A model generated the notes under the pieces. That model made no database searches and was not told the DNA's origin. It worked only from the letters and a program-made list of their open reading frames with translations. From assembly GCF_018613315.1 (NCBI RefSeq), contig NZ_JAGGQL010000045.1, positions 1 to 64,000 on the forward strand: 64,000 nt of DNA, in the 5' to 3' direction. The position numbers and the translations under genes were made by a program. The DNA comes from Bacillus sp. ISL-37 (lineage in GTDB: Bacteria; Bacillota; Bacilli; Bacillales; Cytobacillaceae). Below are positions 37,501 to 45,011 of the stretch, one piece after another. Each line of letters begins with the position of its first letter. The first letter of the stretch is position 1.

Positions 37501-38829
37501 TGCGCCTTTGATGCTGCTTGTAAGGAAGTCCAGGCCATAGTTGAACTCGTGGTTACCTAGAGTAGCCGCATCATAGTCAAGAAGATTCATAGCTTCATAG
37601 ATTGGATGAGTTTCATTTTTAACTACGTCTTCAGAAACTGCATTCTTTCCACCAAGTACAGAAACATATTTACCATCAACAAGTTCTTCGGTTCCTGCAG
37701 GCAATGCATCCTGCTGCACAAGAAGGACTGGAGCGTCGTTCTTAGCTGCTAAAACAGATCCAGTTAAAGCATCAGCAAACCCATATCCAGTTGAAACAAA
37801 TACTTTGTCTTTTACTTCATCAAGCTCTGTTGCAATCTTTAATGAAGTTTCAAAACGGTTTTTACCTGAAATTCTTGTTGGATTTTTCAAATCCTTTTCT
37901 ACTTTAGCGCTAACTACGCCTGTTCCACCGGCAATGATTGTGTTCGCCTTGTTTGCTAGGGCGGCGCTGGTAGCTGCCGGTATAGAATCCTTCTGAGTTA
38001 ACAGGATAGGAATACCATTTTTAGCTGCATAAGGTGCAATCGCAATAGCATCCGGATAGTTAAATCCATATGTAATAATAGCTGTATCGGAATTTCCGCC
38101 TAGTTCAGAAGCCACTTGGGAAGCGGTTTCAAAACGGTTCTGGCCGGAAATCCTTTTTACCCATACCTTAAGATCTTTCGATAATTCCTTTTGTACTGTG
38201 TCAGATACTGCTCCAGTACCACCAAGGATAACTACTCTGGACGCACCCAATCTCTTAATCTCTTCTTTTGTAGCAGCCGTTAACTTCTTTGTTTCAGTCA
38301 ATAGAATCGGAGCATCGTACTTATAGGCCAATGGTGCTGCTGCTAAAGCATCAGCGAAATCATCGCCACGAGCAATCAATACTGTTTCAGCCTTATCCCA
38401 ACCTTTTTGGGATACTTCTACAGCAGTTTCATAACGGTTTTTTCCTGATAAACGGTCAACAAATGTTAACGGGTTGACATTTGCAATATAATCGGTGAAT
38501 GGATTTCCTTGTAGCAGGTCACCATTGTCTAATAAAAGGTTGTTAGGATTTTCAGCACGCTCTTCTTTAATTAGGGTCGCTACCCTTACTAATCCTTTTT
38601 CTTTTCCTTCTGCATATTTAGATCCTGTGTAATAATCATAATCCATTAAACTACCATGTACATCAGTAGTTTCCATGATTTTAAGCTTTACATACGCCTC
38701 GTTCGACAGAACATTCTTAGGCGTTGTCTCTGCAGATGCATAGTTAACACCTAACGAGGAGGTTAGCATTCCTAAGGCTAGACCTGAGACAGCTATATTG
38801 CTAATCTTCTTTTTTAGACCTTTTTTCAC
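34516..38829 (-). CDS. Bifunctional 2',3'-cyclic phosphodiesterase/5'-nucleotidase (YfkN-like) with CWB2 cassette inside the first catalytic domain
   Basis: A secreted nucleotide phosphoesterase with two complete metallophosphatase/5'-nucleotidase units in tandem, as in B. subtilis YfkN, that would release phosphate and nucleosides from extracellular nucleotides. Seen (numbered from the TTG at 38862): signal peptide to about 44; unit 1 metal motifs TTDVHG (Asp67, His69) and LDNGDLLQG (Asp115); three CWB2 repeats at about 134-416; unit 1 resumes with HPIYEAMNLLDYDAATLGNHEFNYG (Asn437-His438); unit 2 begins GINDFHGQLD, with LGNHEFDEG, GGHNHA and the C-terminal nucleotide-binding domain. The GTG at 38829, with AAGGGTGG upstream, is the likely start. 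The cassette splits unit 1 between two metal-ligand motifs, which is the odd feature. Confidence 0.92.
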   Translation of the reverse strand: MKKGLKKKISNIAVSGLALGMLTSSLGVNYASAETTPKNVLSNEAYVKLKIMETTDVHGSLMDYDYYTGSKYAEGKEKGLVRVATLIKEERAENPNNLLLDNGDLLQGNPFTDYIANVNPLTFVDRLSGKNRYETAVEVSQKGWDKAETVLIARGDDFADALAAAPLAYKYDAPILLTETKKLTAATKEEIKRLGASRVVILGGTGAVSDTVQKELSKDLKVWVKRISGQNRFETASQVASELGGNSDTAIITYGFNYPDAIAIAPYAAKNGIPILLTQKDSIPAATSAALANKANTIIAGGTGVVSAKVEKDLKNPTRISGKNRFETSLKIATELDEVKDKVFVSTGYGFADALTGSVLAAKNDAPVLLVQQDALPAGTEELVDGKYVSVLGGKNAVSEDVVKNETHPIYEAMNLLDYDAATLGNHEFNYGLDFLTSSIKGAEFPYVSANVYKDDHDNDPSNDKNLVKPYKIVEKKVKDENGNEQTVKVGVIGFVAPQIMTWDKVNLEGKVVTEDVVASAEKWVPKMKEDGAEIVVALSHSGFDKDKTNKENTVFALSEVPGIDAILFGHTHKSFPSDASYNNIEGVDNKKGTINGVAAVQANVDGSNLGVIDLTLEKVDGKWKVKDSQSEVRQTGGVTPDAEMVKTLKDVHEETVEYINSPVGETTSPIHSYFARVQDDPSVQIVSNAQKEYVENALTGTEYEGIPVLSSAAPFKAGRNGASDFTEIPTGTVTIKNVADLYKYPNTVTALKLNGEEVKEYLEWTTGNFNQINPDSTEEQELINPDFPAYNFDTLDGVTYEIDVTQPAKYDSDGNTLDANASRIKNLMFNGQPVTADQEFIVATNNYRAGSKIANPGGDKVVYTSADENRQVVMNYIIKNKTINPSADNNWRIAPVAGDVNVTFESAEGAKGYAEESAVVNYVGKGSGDFHKYSVQLSPIKGQLLGINDFHGQLDTYNTKINAGGADYLAAYLKKAESENPENTLMLHAGDAVGASSPVSALLQDEPTIEVLNKIGFDLGTLGNHEFDEGVDEMLRLINGGSHDNTIEKYGEFEGAAFPYVAANVVDETTKEPILDPYVVKEIGGVPVGFIGIAYSDTPSIVTPSGVAGVEFTDETEAINKYAEELIEQGIKSIVVITHNPVTSKPDGTEAGLELAEIAAAVNDEVDIMFGGHNHAYANAVVDGKLLVQSYSSGTAFSDVDFEIDPFTMDIVKKEAKIVNVDRDGITPDAEIKEIVDAYVADVAPILNEVIGKTTKGISRDENADGESPMGNLIADSMREQTGTDFAFMNPGGIRAEINAGEITWKEAFTVQPFGNDLVTMDLTGAQIKTLFEQQWGSKERILKISGLKVTFDSSKPVGQRMVSIKKEDGSNLVDTEVYSVTVNNFMADGGDELAILKEGTNRVVDVVDLDALVNYIKKYESVDPENEGRITRLNK

Positions 38830-38964
38830 AACATTTCCACCCTTCGATAAATTTTGCAGCAAATTTATTATAAACCTATTTACCTAGTAAGAGTATTGTT
38901 TTTTTGAGAAGAATTTGTAAATTTTTAAAATAAATTGACAAATTATAGTGCACTTAGTATTCTT

Positions 38965-39519
38965 TTAAATTTTTGAGCTGTAAAAGAAATAAAAGATGAT
39001 TCCAAAGAATAGTACAAGCATCATAGTCATAAATACTTTGGAGAACATCTTTTCCTTTTTCGTTAAGATTGCTTGATCTATAACTATCTCTGAATTACTT
39101 TGTTTTATTAATCCGATAACATCTGCTCTTACTTTATGATTTTTTAAGAAGCCAAATGGGACCGCTGCTTTTCTTTTACCGATAGGATCCAAAAATATTA
39201 GATAATACCTCACTGCTCCTTCTGTACCAGATGAAGTTTGAATTCTATCCATTTTTATTTCTGCAATTTCTTTATAGTCAACCTCAATCCTCTTTAATAA
39301 GGAGCGATAAATAAGATGGTCCGAATAAATATATAAGCGTTCATAGTAAAAAAAAGCTGAAATGCCAACTATAATCATCGCTGGAAGCCCCATGGAAAAA
39401 AATATCATTGAAAAAGATGTAGTTTCAAAGCTAAAGATTAATGGTTGTAAACCGACAAAAATAACCCCCCAAAAAAACAATAAAAAATTAAACCTTCTTA
39501 ACGAATATCGATGCTTCAA
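38965..39519 (-). CDS. Membrane protein with bacterial PH-like domain
   Basis: A 184-aa membrane protein with two N-terminal helices (about 10-55), a middle beta-rich domain (LYIYSDHLIYRSLLKRIEV, then YKEIAEIKMDRI) that looks like a bacterial PH domain, and one C-terminal helix (about 158-180). TTG start at 39519 with AAAGGAGG nine bases upstream. No enzyme motif. Function unknown; it stands alone between CWB2 genes transcribed in opposite directions. Confidence 0.7.
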   Translation of the reverse strand: MKHRYSLRRFNFLLFFWGVIFVGLQPLIFSFETTSFSMIFFSMGLPAMIIVGISAFFYYERLYIYSDHLIYRSLLKRIEVDYKEIAEIKMDRIQTSSGTEGAVRYYLIFLDPIGKRKAAVPFGFLKNHKVRADVIGLIKQSNSEIVIDQAILTKKEKMFSKVFMTMMLVLFFGIIFYFFYSSKI

Positions 39520-39666
39520 CCTTCATCTCCTCCTTTTCTCAAATCATACCAAAAAAAATCGATATAAAGACAAAATACCCATGTAAAAAATAATTAGGTA
39601 TACTTTATGGTAAATTTATGTAATATATAGTAAATTATTAATAGTAAAAAAGGAGGAGTTCGTTGG

Positions 39667-42600
39667 ATGAGACATTATAAAACAAAAATTCTATTAATCT
39701 CTTTTTTAATTTCATTATTTTTACTCTTAATTCCACAAATCAGCTTTGCAGCTGACTACAGCAATAACCGTATTGCTGGCCCTGGAAGATATGACACTGC
39801 AGTAGAAATCTCAAAAAAGGGATGGCCTAATGGTGCAGAAACAATTGTTTTAGCAAGGGGTGATATGTTCCCAGATGCCTTGGCTGGCTCACCACTCGCC
39901 TATAAGTTAAACGCACCGATTTTATTGACTACATCAAATCAATTACCAACCGCAACCAAACAAGAAATCACTAGATTGAAACCTAAAAAAGTGATTATTC
40001 TTGGTGGTTCAAAGGCAATATTAGATGCAGTAAAGACCGAAATCAGCAATATGGGAATAACAGTTGAACGAATTTCGGGTTCTGATCGTTACCAAACTTC
40101 CCTGGAGATTGCTAAAAGATTGGGTACAACTAAAGATAAGGCAATCGTCGCTACTGGCAGGGACTTCCCTGACGCACTTGCTATCGCGCCTTATGCAGCT
40201 AAGAATTCCTATCCGATTATCTTAACAGCCCCAGATAAAATGACGGCCAATGTAAGCACATATGTTAAAGATTTTAAAAGCACACTAATTGTTGGAGGAA
40301 GCAAAGCCATCAGCCCTGAAGTGGAAAATGCTCTTCCAGAACCGGAAAGAATTTCGGGAAAGAACAGGTATGAAACTGCTAGCAAAATCATTAAAGAAAA
40401 CTTTGAAACAAATAACACCATTTACATAAGTACAGGTGAAAATTTTGCAGATGCATTGACTGGATCTGTTCTTGCAGCGAAAAATAACACTGCTGTTATG
40501 TTAGTTGGAAAAAGTAGTTTACCAACAGATTCTGATTTACTGATCGCTGAGAAGCAGGTTAAAAATCTTTTTGCTTTTGGCGGAAAAGCAGCAGTGCCTG
40601 ATTCAATCATTCAAAGTCTCCTAGATCTTGTTGCCAAATTTAAAGAATCTGTAGGAACTGTCTCTGTCGAAGAAACCGTAAAATTATTGGATAATGCCTC
40701 TATCCAAAGACTGGAGACTGCTGAAGATACAATGACTGCCTTGGAGGATGGCACAGTAACTATAAAGCTGGCTCCAGATCAGGCGGCTGCTTATAAGAAA
40801 ACAGATATCCTCTTCATTCCACCGAGCGATGCTTACCCAACAGGATATTTTGGGCAAGTTAAAAATGTTGCAACGGATGGAAGTATCGTTATTGCTCAGC
40901 CAGCAATAGATGAAGTTTTTAAAGAGTTTAATATTCAAGCAGATAAGGTGCTTACTCCAGACAACCTAGTTGATGTTAATTTAGAAGATGGAGTTGCCTT
41001 GAGTGCAGATGGAGAACAACTTTATTCTTTACTGGAATGGAAAAAAGCAATGATAAGCCAACCTTCCTTCCAGGCAGGCGGTAAACCAGTCACTGTTTCA
41101 ATTGATAAAACACTGTTTAATGACGACACTAGTTCACTCAAAGTGGTAGGTGATATTAAACTTACATCTGCTGAAGCTGATATGGATTTAGAAAAGAACT
41201 GGTTAGGGCTAATCGAAGGGTTTGATTATCATTTCGAAAGTACTCAAGATTCAAGCATTAAATTCCTAATGGAAGTACAAGGAAAAATCGCTACTAAGGA
41301 TCAGTCAAAAAATGTAGAATTTGGAGACTGGGTTAAAATTGAGGGTGTGGATCGGGAAGGCCGAGTTGCGTTAGCCTCCCTTACCTATCAGATTGGTACG
41401 GCTCCTGTTTTCGGACCTGGAAACAGAGGATACATTCAAATACCGATTGGGGTAACAGTATTTTTAACTGTAAACGCAAAAGGTGAAGCCAAAGTAGAAA
41501 TGGAATTCGGTATCGTTGAAAAGTCCCGCACCAATGTAGATGTAGAATGGATAGATGATTATTTCGATGCAGATTTCGATTTAGAAACCGAGAGATATTT
41601 ACTCAATTTCGAAGGAAAAGGTGAATTAACCGCATCTGTCGGAGTTGGTTTTGAACCAGCCATTAATATCGGTGGATTATTGCCAGCAGTAGTCCAAAAT
41701 GATTTATCGGCCGGCTACGAATTCAAGGGAAATATCAAAGCAGAGTACGATTTGAAGGACAATGACTCTCTGGTGACGGGATGTTATGCAAATGGTTTTA
41801 AAGCAGGGTTTGAATCTATTTTTAAGGCCCGGCTGAAAGCTTCTTCAGAGAAATGGGATATTGAGGAAAAAGTAGAGTACGAGAAAACACTATGGGATCA
41901 TGAATTCTTTAATACCGGAATGGAGGAAGTTTGTATGAACTCCGGAAAGATTACCGGTACTGTAAAGGATGCTATTTCTCAGGACCCACTATCCAATGTA
42001 AGCATCAAAGTCTATCAAGATGGTGATTTTTTCCGTACCGCTACCACGGATGCTAATGGTAACTATGAAATTCAGCTATCAGATGGAAATTATAAATTTG
42101 TCTATAGTAAACTCCTTTATGCCGATGCAGTTTATAATGATGTCGAGATAAGAGAAAACGAGGTGCAATACAGTCCAGAACTAAGGCTAATTGGTACCTC
42201 ATTCTTGGGAGATGGAATAGTTAAAGGGGAAATCAGCAATTCTTTAAATGGCGCACCAGTTGAAGGAGCTACACTTAAAGTGAGGTCAGGAGTAAATTCA
42301 TCCCAAGGAGATGTAGTGGCAACTGCTGTTACTGATGGGAATGGTCATTATGAAATAACCGAGCTTCCCGCTGGGTTATATACTGCTCAAATTTCAAAGG
42401 ATGGCTTTATCTCAACAACAATCGGAATCATCTCTATTGGCGGACGTACATTACAGAATCAAAACGGAAGCATTACTCCTGTGTTAGACGAATCTGAAAC
42501 GAGGATTGTTCTTAAGTGGGGTGAGTTACCGTATGACCTAGATTCTCACCTGACAGGTCCATATACAGATGAAGAAAGATTCCACATATTTTTTGGCTGG

Positions 42601-42993
42601 AAAAATCATTATGAAAATGACATATTGATGGCTGGGCTTGATGTAGATGACGTTACCTCCTATGGACCGGAGACTACAACAATTTACCAACAAAAAGATG
42701 GAGTGTATCGTTTCTCTGTTCATGATTTTTCAAATAGTGGAAGCATGGTAAGTAATGCACTATCCAACTCGCAGGCTGTTGTTGAAGTATATAGAGGAAG
42801 CTATCTGGTGAGAACATTCCATGTACCAACTAACAAGATTGGGACTGTATGGACTGTGTTTGAGTTAAGAGACAATGAAATCATTCCAATAAATACGATT
42901 GCGAATGAAGGAGATAATGTGTTCTTTAGCGGACAAAGTCAGACTGCCATTGACCCGGATATCATTCATTCATTTAAAGAAAAGAAAAATTAA
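39667..42993 (+). CDS. Surface protein with three N-terminal CWB2 repeats, beta-rich midpiece and carboxypeptidase-regulatory-like domains
   Basis: A secreted 1,108-aa protein. Seen: signal peptide to about 28; CWB2 repeats at about 32-320; an unassigned beta-rich region of about 430 residues (325-755); two carboxypeptidase-regulatory-like (Cna-B/transthyretin-fold) domains starting GKITGTVKDAISQDPLSNV and GIVKGEISNSLNGAPVEGA; a last domain from about 945 with ETRIVLKWGELPYDLDSHL, like the YfaP/DUF2135 type. There is a single cysteine pair region around residue 700. No catalytic motif seen, so probably an adhesin or scaffold (inference). ATG at 39667 has AAAGGAGG upstream. Terminator follows at 43004. 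Confidence 0.85.
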   Translation: MRHYKTKILLISFLISLFLLLIPQISFAADYSNNRIAGPGRYDTAVEISKKGWPNGAETIVLARGDMFPDALAGSPLAYKLNAPILLTTSNQLPTATKQEITRLKPKKVIILGGSKAILDAVKTEISNMGITVERISGSDRYQTSLEIAKRLGTTKDKAIVATGRDFPDALAIAPYAAKNSYPIILTAPDKMTANVSTYVKDFKSTLIVGGSKAISPEVENALPEPERISGKNRYETASKIIKENFETNNTIYISTGENFADALTGSVLAAKNNTAVMLVGKSSLPTDSDLLIAEKQVKNLFAFGGKAAVPDSIIQSLLDLVAKFKESVGTVSVEETVKLLDNASIQRLETAEDTMTALEDGTVTIKLAPDQAAAYKKTDILFIPPSDAYPTGYFGQVKNVATDGSIVIAQPAIDEVFKEFNIQADKVLTPDNLVDVNLEDGVALSADGEQLYSLLEWKKAMISQPSFQAGGKPVTVSIDKTLFNDDTSSLKVVGDIKLTSAEADMDLEKNWLGLIEGFDYHFESTQDSSIKFLMEVQGKIATKDQSKNVEFGDWVKIEGVDREGRVALASLTYQIGTAPVFGPGNRGYIQIPIGVTVFLTVNAKGEAKVEMEFGIVEKSRTNVDVEWIDDYFDADFDLETERYLLNFEGKGELTASVGVGFEPAINIGGLLPAVVQNDLSAGYEFKGNIKAEYDLKDNDSLVTGCYANGFKAGFESIFKARLKASSEKWDIEEKVEYEKTLWDHEFFNTGMEEVCMNSGKITGTVKDAISQDPLSNVSIKVYQDGDFFRTATTDANGNYEIQLSDGNYKFVYSKLLYADAVYNDVEIRENEVQYSPELRLIGTSFLGDGIVKGEISNSLNGAPVEGATLKVRSGVNSSQGDVVATAVTDGNGHYEITELPAGLYTAQISKDGFISTTIGIISIGGRTLQNQNGSITPVLDESETRIVLKWGELPYDLDSHLTGPYTDEERFHIFFGWKNHYENDILMAGLDVDDVTSYGPETTTIYQQKDGVYRFSVHDFSNSGSMVSNALSNSQAVVEVYRGSYLVRTFHVPTNKIGTVWTVFELRDNEIIPINTIANEGDNVFFSGQSQTAIDPDIIHSFKEKKN

Positions 42994-43003
42994 ATTCCTA
43001 ATG

Positions 43004-43043
43004 AGAACCTGCTCCCATTACGGGAACAGGTTCTATTATTTTT
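43004..43043 (+). terminator. Terminator of the 1,108-aa surface protein gene
   Basis: Stem AGAACCTGCTCCC / GGGAACAGGTTCT (one mismatch), loop ATTAC, followed by ATTATTTTT. Confidence 0.85.
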
Positions 43044-43093
43044 CAAGGTTGGATTAACCACAACCAAATATTTTTTTTTTTACAAAAACAGGG

Positions 43094-43115
43094 ATATCCA
43101 AACGGATATTTTTTT
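43094..43115 (+). promoter_or_regulatory. Short hairpin with T-tract upstream of the LCP gene
   Basis: ATATCC-AAAC-GGATAT followed by six T, 55 bases before the LCP start. It may be a second weak terminator for the upstream gene, or an attenuator if LCP transcription starts before it. Confidence 0.35.
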
Positions 43116-43169
43116 GGTATTCTATTTGTCAGATGTTTAATTATTTTGTCATACTATGGAGGGCAATAA

Positions 43170-44105
43170 ATGAGATCCGATCAACATAAAGTTAAGAAAA
43201 AAAGAACGTGGCTCCGCGTCCTAGGAGTCATTTTTCTTTTGCTGGTCATTGGGGTAGGTGCCTATGTTTATAATGTTTATTCATCCCTTACCAAGGCTGT
43301 TGATACAATGCACCAACCAATCGAGCGGGAAAAATCAAATAAACGTCCGGATGAAGTAACCTTTGAAAAGAAAGATCCATTCTCTGTATTGATGCTAGGT
43401 GTAGATGCAAGACCTGGGGATAAAGGCCGATCCGATACAATGATCGTATTGACCGTTAATCCAGAATTAAATTCTATTAAAATGCTAAGCATCCCACGAG
43501 ATACACGGACACAAATCGTCGGAAAAGGTATTGACGATAAAATCAACCATGCATATGCATTTGGCGGTGTAGAAATGTCAATGGATACGGTGGAAAACTT
43601 CCTCGATATCCCGATTGATTATTACATGCAGGTTAATATGGAAGGTTTTGAAGATATTGTCAATGCTGTAGGCGGAGTTACTGTGAATAACAATTTCGCC
43701 TTTAAAGAAGGAGCACATAACTTCCCCGAAGGAGAGCTTGTCCTTAATGGAAAAGAAGCTCTATCTTATGTAAGAATGAGAAAACAAGACCCGAATGGCG
43801 ATTTCGGACGTCAGCAAAGACAAAGACAGGTCATCCAAGGGGTCATCAGAAAAGGAGCAAGCTTTAGCTCACTTACAAAATTCGATGATATTTTTGCTGC
43901 TTTAGGCAAAAACGTAAAAACAAATATTACCTTTGTTGAAATGGTGGACATCCAAAAGCATTACAAGAGTGCCGGTAAAGACGTACAGCAACTCCAGCTT
44001 CAAGGTGCTGGAACGACCATCAACAAAATCTATTATCAAATAGTCCCTGAGGAAGAAAAGCAAAAAGTGCAGAATGAACTAAAAGAGCATTTGAATTTGA
44101 AATAA
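43170..44105 (+). CDS. LytR-CpsA-Psr (LCP) family glycopolymer ligase
   Basis: A membrane-anchored enzyme that moves an undecaprenyl-pyrophosphate-linked glycopolymer to peptidoglycan. Seen: short basic N-terminus, one transmembrane helix (about 14-36), then the LCP domain with LGVDARPGDKGRSDTM and SIPRDTRTQ, which hold the Asp and Arg residues that bind the pyrophosphate, and the KINHAYAFGG stretch. The length of 311 aa fits the TagU group. ATG at 43170 has TGGAGGG upstream. Placed on the edge of a CWB2/polymer island, it is a good candidate for attaching the polymer made by the wecC-tagA-flippase genes (inference). Confidence 0.92.
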   Translation: MRSDQHKVKKKRTWLRVLGVIFLLLVIGVGAYVYNVYSSLTKAVDTMHQPIEREKSNKRPDEVTFEKKDPFSVLMLGVDARPGDKGRSDTMIVLTVNPELNSIKMLSIPRDTRTQIVGKGIDDKINHAYAFGGVEMSMDTVENFLDIPIDYYMQVNMEGFEDIVNAVGGVTVNNNFAFKEGAHNFPEGELVLNGKEALSYVRMRKQDPNGDFGRQQRQRQVIQGVIRKGASFSSLTKFDDIFAALGKNVKTNITFVEMVDIQKHYKSAGKDVQQLQLQGAGTTINKIYYQIVPEEEKQKVQNELKEHLNLK

Positions 44106-44111
44106 ACAAGA

Positions 44112-44145
44112 AATGACCCAAGCAGACTGCTTGGGTCATTTTTTT
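44112..44145 (+). terminator. Terminator of the LCP gene
   Basis: A 13-bp perfect stem AATGACCCAAGCA / TGCTTGGGTCATT with 3-base loop and seven T. Confidence 0.92.
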
Positions 44146-44193
44146 AAATTCACGGCTATAATAATAGCAATGTTATTACTGTTAAATTTGACT

Positions 44194-44272
44194 GTTGATT
44201 TTCGTTCCAGGCGCTGAGCCTCCAGGAGTCTACACGCCTATCACTGCAAACAACAGGATGTAAAAAATCAAC
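44194..44272. repeat. Degenerate interspersed repeat remnant
   Basis: GTTGATTTT and AAAATCAAC bound 79 bases containing TTCGTTCCAGGCGCTGAGCC, which resembles a repeat widespread in Bacillaceae intergenic regions (GATTTCCGCTCCAGGCGCT type; from memory). The internal GC-rich hairpin is decayed. No coding capacity. Confidence 0.4.
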
Positions 44273-44687
44273 ATTAAGCTTTAACTAAGGCTAAAATTAA
44301 AGAAGCTATTAATTAACACCGGTCTTTCCTCTTCAGAGGTATCTCTCACATTAGGCGCAGCCCTATTTTTTCTGTATAGACAATTAAATTGGAAATAAAT
44401 TCAGCTTCTATTTCAACAATATTACACGTTAAGATTATGATTGTACTATTATGATTCTTTTTATATAGAAATCTTTCTAGGATTCTCCTAGCTTGCACAA
44501 TTTGATATATGGTAATGAATTTTAAGCTCTTAAATGAGTACATGTTTCTTGAAAGACTGCATAGTTATAGTACATACAAAAAGAAGCAAAGCATGTTCAT
44601 CAGATTGGCGGAGGAATAGACTCTACTATTTTATTAGACGTTGTGCAGCTGGTTAGTAGACAAAGCTATTAAAAATAGACATAATAC
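44273..44687. other. Gap of about 415 bases without a supported gene
   Basis: Only short frames without ribosome binding sites are present, including a 65-codon minus-strand frame at 44346-44543 that is unlikely to be real. A plus-strand stretch at 44595-44675 reads HQIGGGIDSTILLDVVQLV without a start and may be a gene scrap. Confidence 0.4.
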
Positions 44688-44721
44688 AAAAAGCTGCTAA
44701 CATCGCGTTAGCAGCTTTTTT
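44688..44721 (+). terminator. Strong hairpin terminator in the decayed gap
   Basis: AAAAAGCTGCTAAC / GTTAGCAGCTTTTT with six T. No intact gene lies upstream, so it probably outlived its gene. Confidence 0.75.
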
Positions 44722-44740
44722 GCTTGTTACTTACTCTTAA

Positions 44741-44971
44741 GTTTCTCAAAAAAATTCTTGTTACTATGTTGGCCAAGTCCCTATACAATTACTTGGCACA
44801 ACCGGTCACGACGGTTGGATTACCAATCAAAAAGATACAACAGTGAATTTAGCAAAAGGAAGATACTATGTAATCGTTCAACTTAATGAGCCAAGCAGAA
44901 TGGATTATAATGAACAACTTCTTATACAATCAAGCTATACCAGTAATCATCTCCAAGTTAAAAGCTGCTAA
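44741..44971 (+). pseudogene. Orphan C-terminal fragment of a secreted-type protein
   Basis: An open stretch of 76 codons with no start codon or ribosome binding site ends at TAA 44969-44971. It reads YYVGQVPIQLLGTTGHDGW and later GRYYVIVQLNEPSRMDYNEQ, with the beta-strand rhythm of a PPC or Ig-like domain end. The stop lies inside a hairpin that repeats the terminator 270 bases upstream. The 5' part of the gene is gone. Family not identified. Confidence 0.5.
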
Positions 44972-44991
44972 CCATCTGATTAGCAGCTTTT
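44960..44991. terminator. Terminator-like hairpin downstream of the second LRR-CWB2 gene
   Basis: AAAAGCTGCTAA / TTAGCAGCTTTT, nearly the same stem as at 44688-44721. On the minus strand it lies 20 bases past the stop at 45012; the T-runs are only four long on each strand. Confidence 0.6.
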
Positions 44992-45011
44992 CAAAACTTC
45001 GCCTAGCTAAA

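Noticed and set aside
44346-44543. 65-codon minus-strand frame in the decayed gap
   Set aside because: No ribosome binding site, no family resemblance, and it lies among degenerate sequence.
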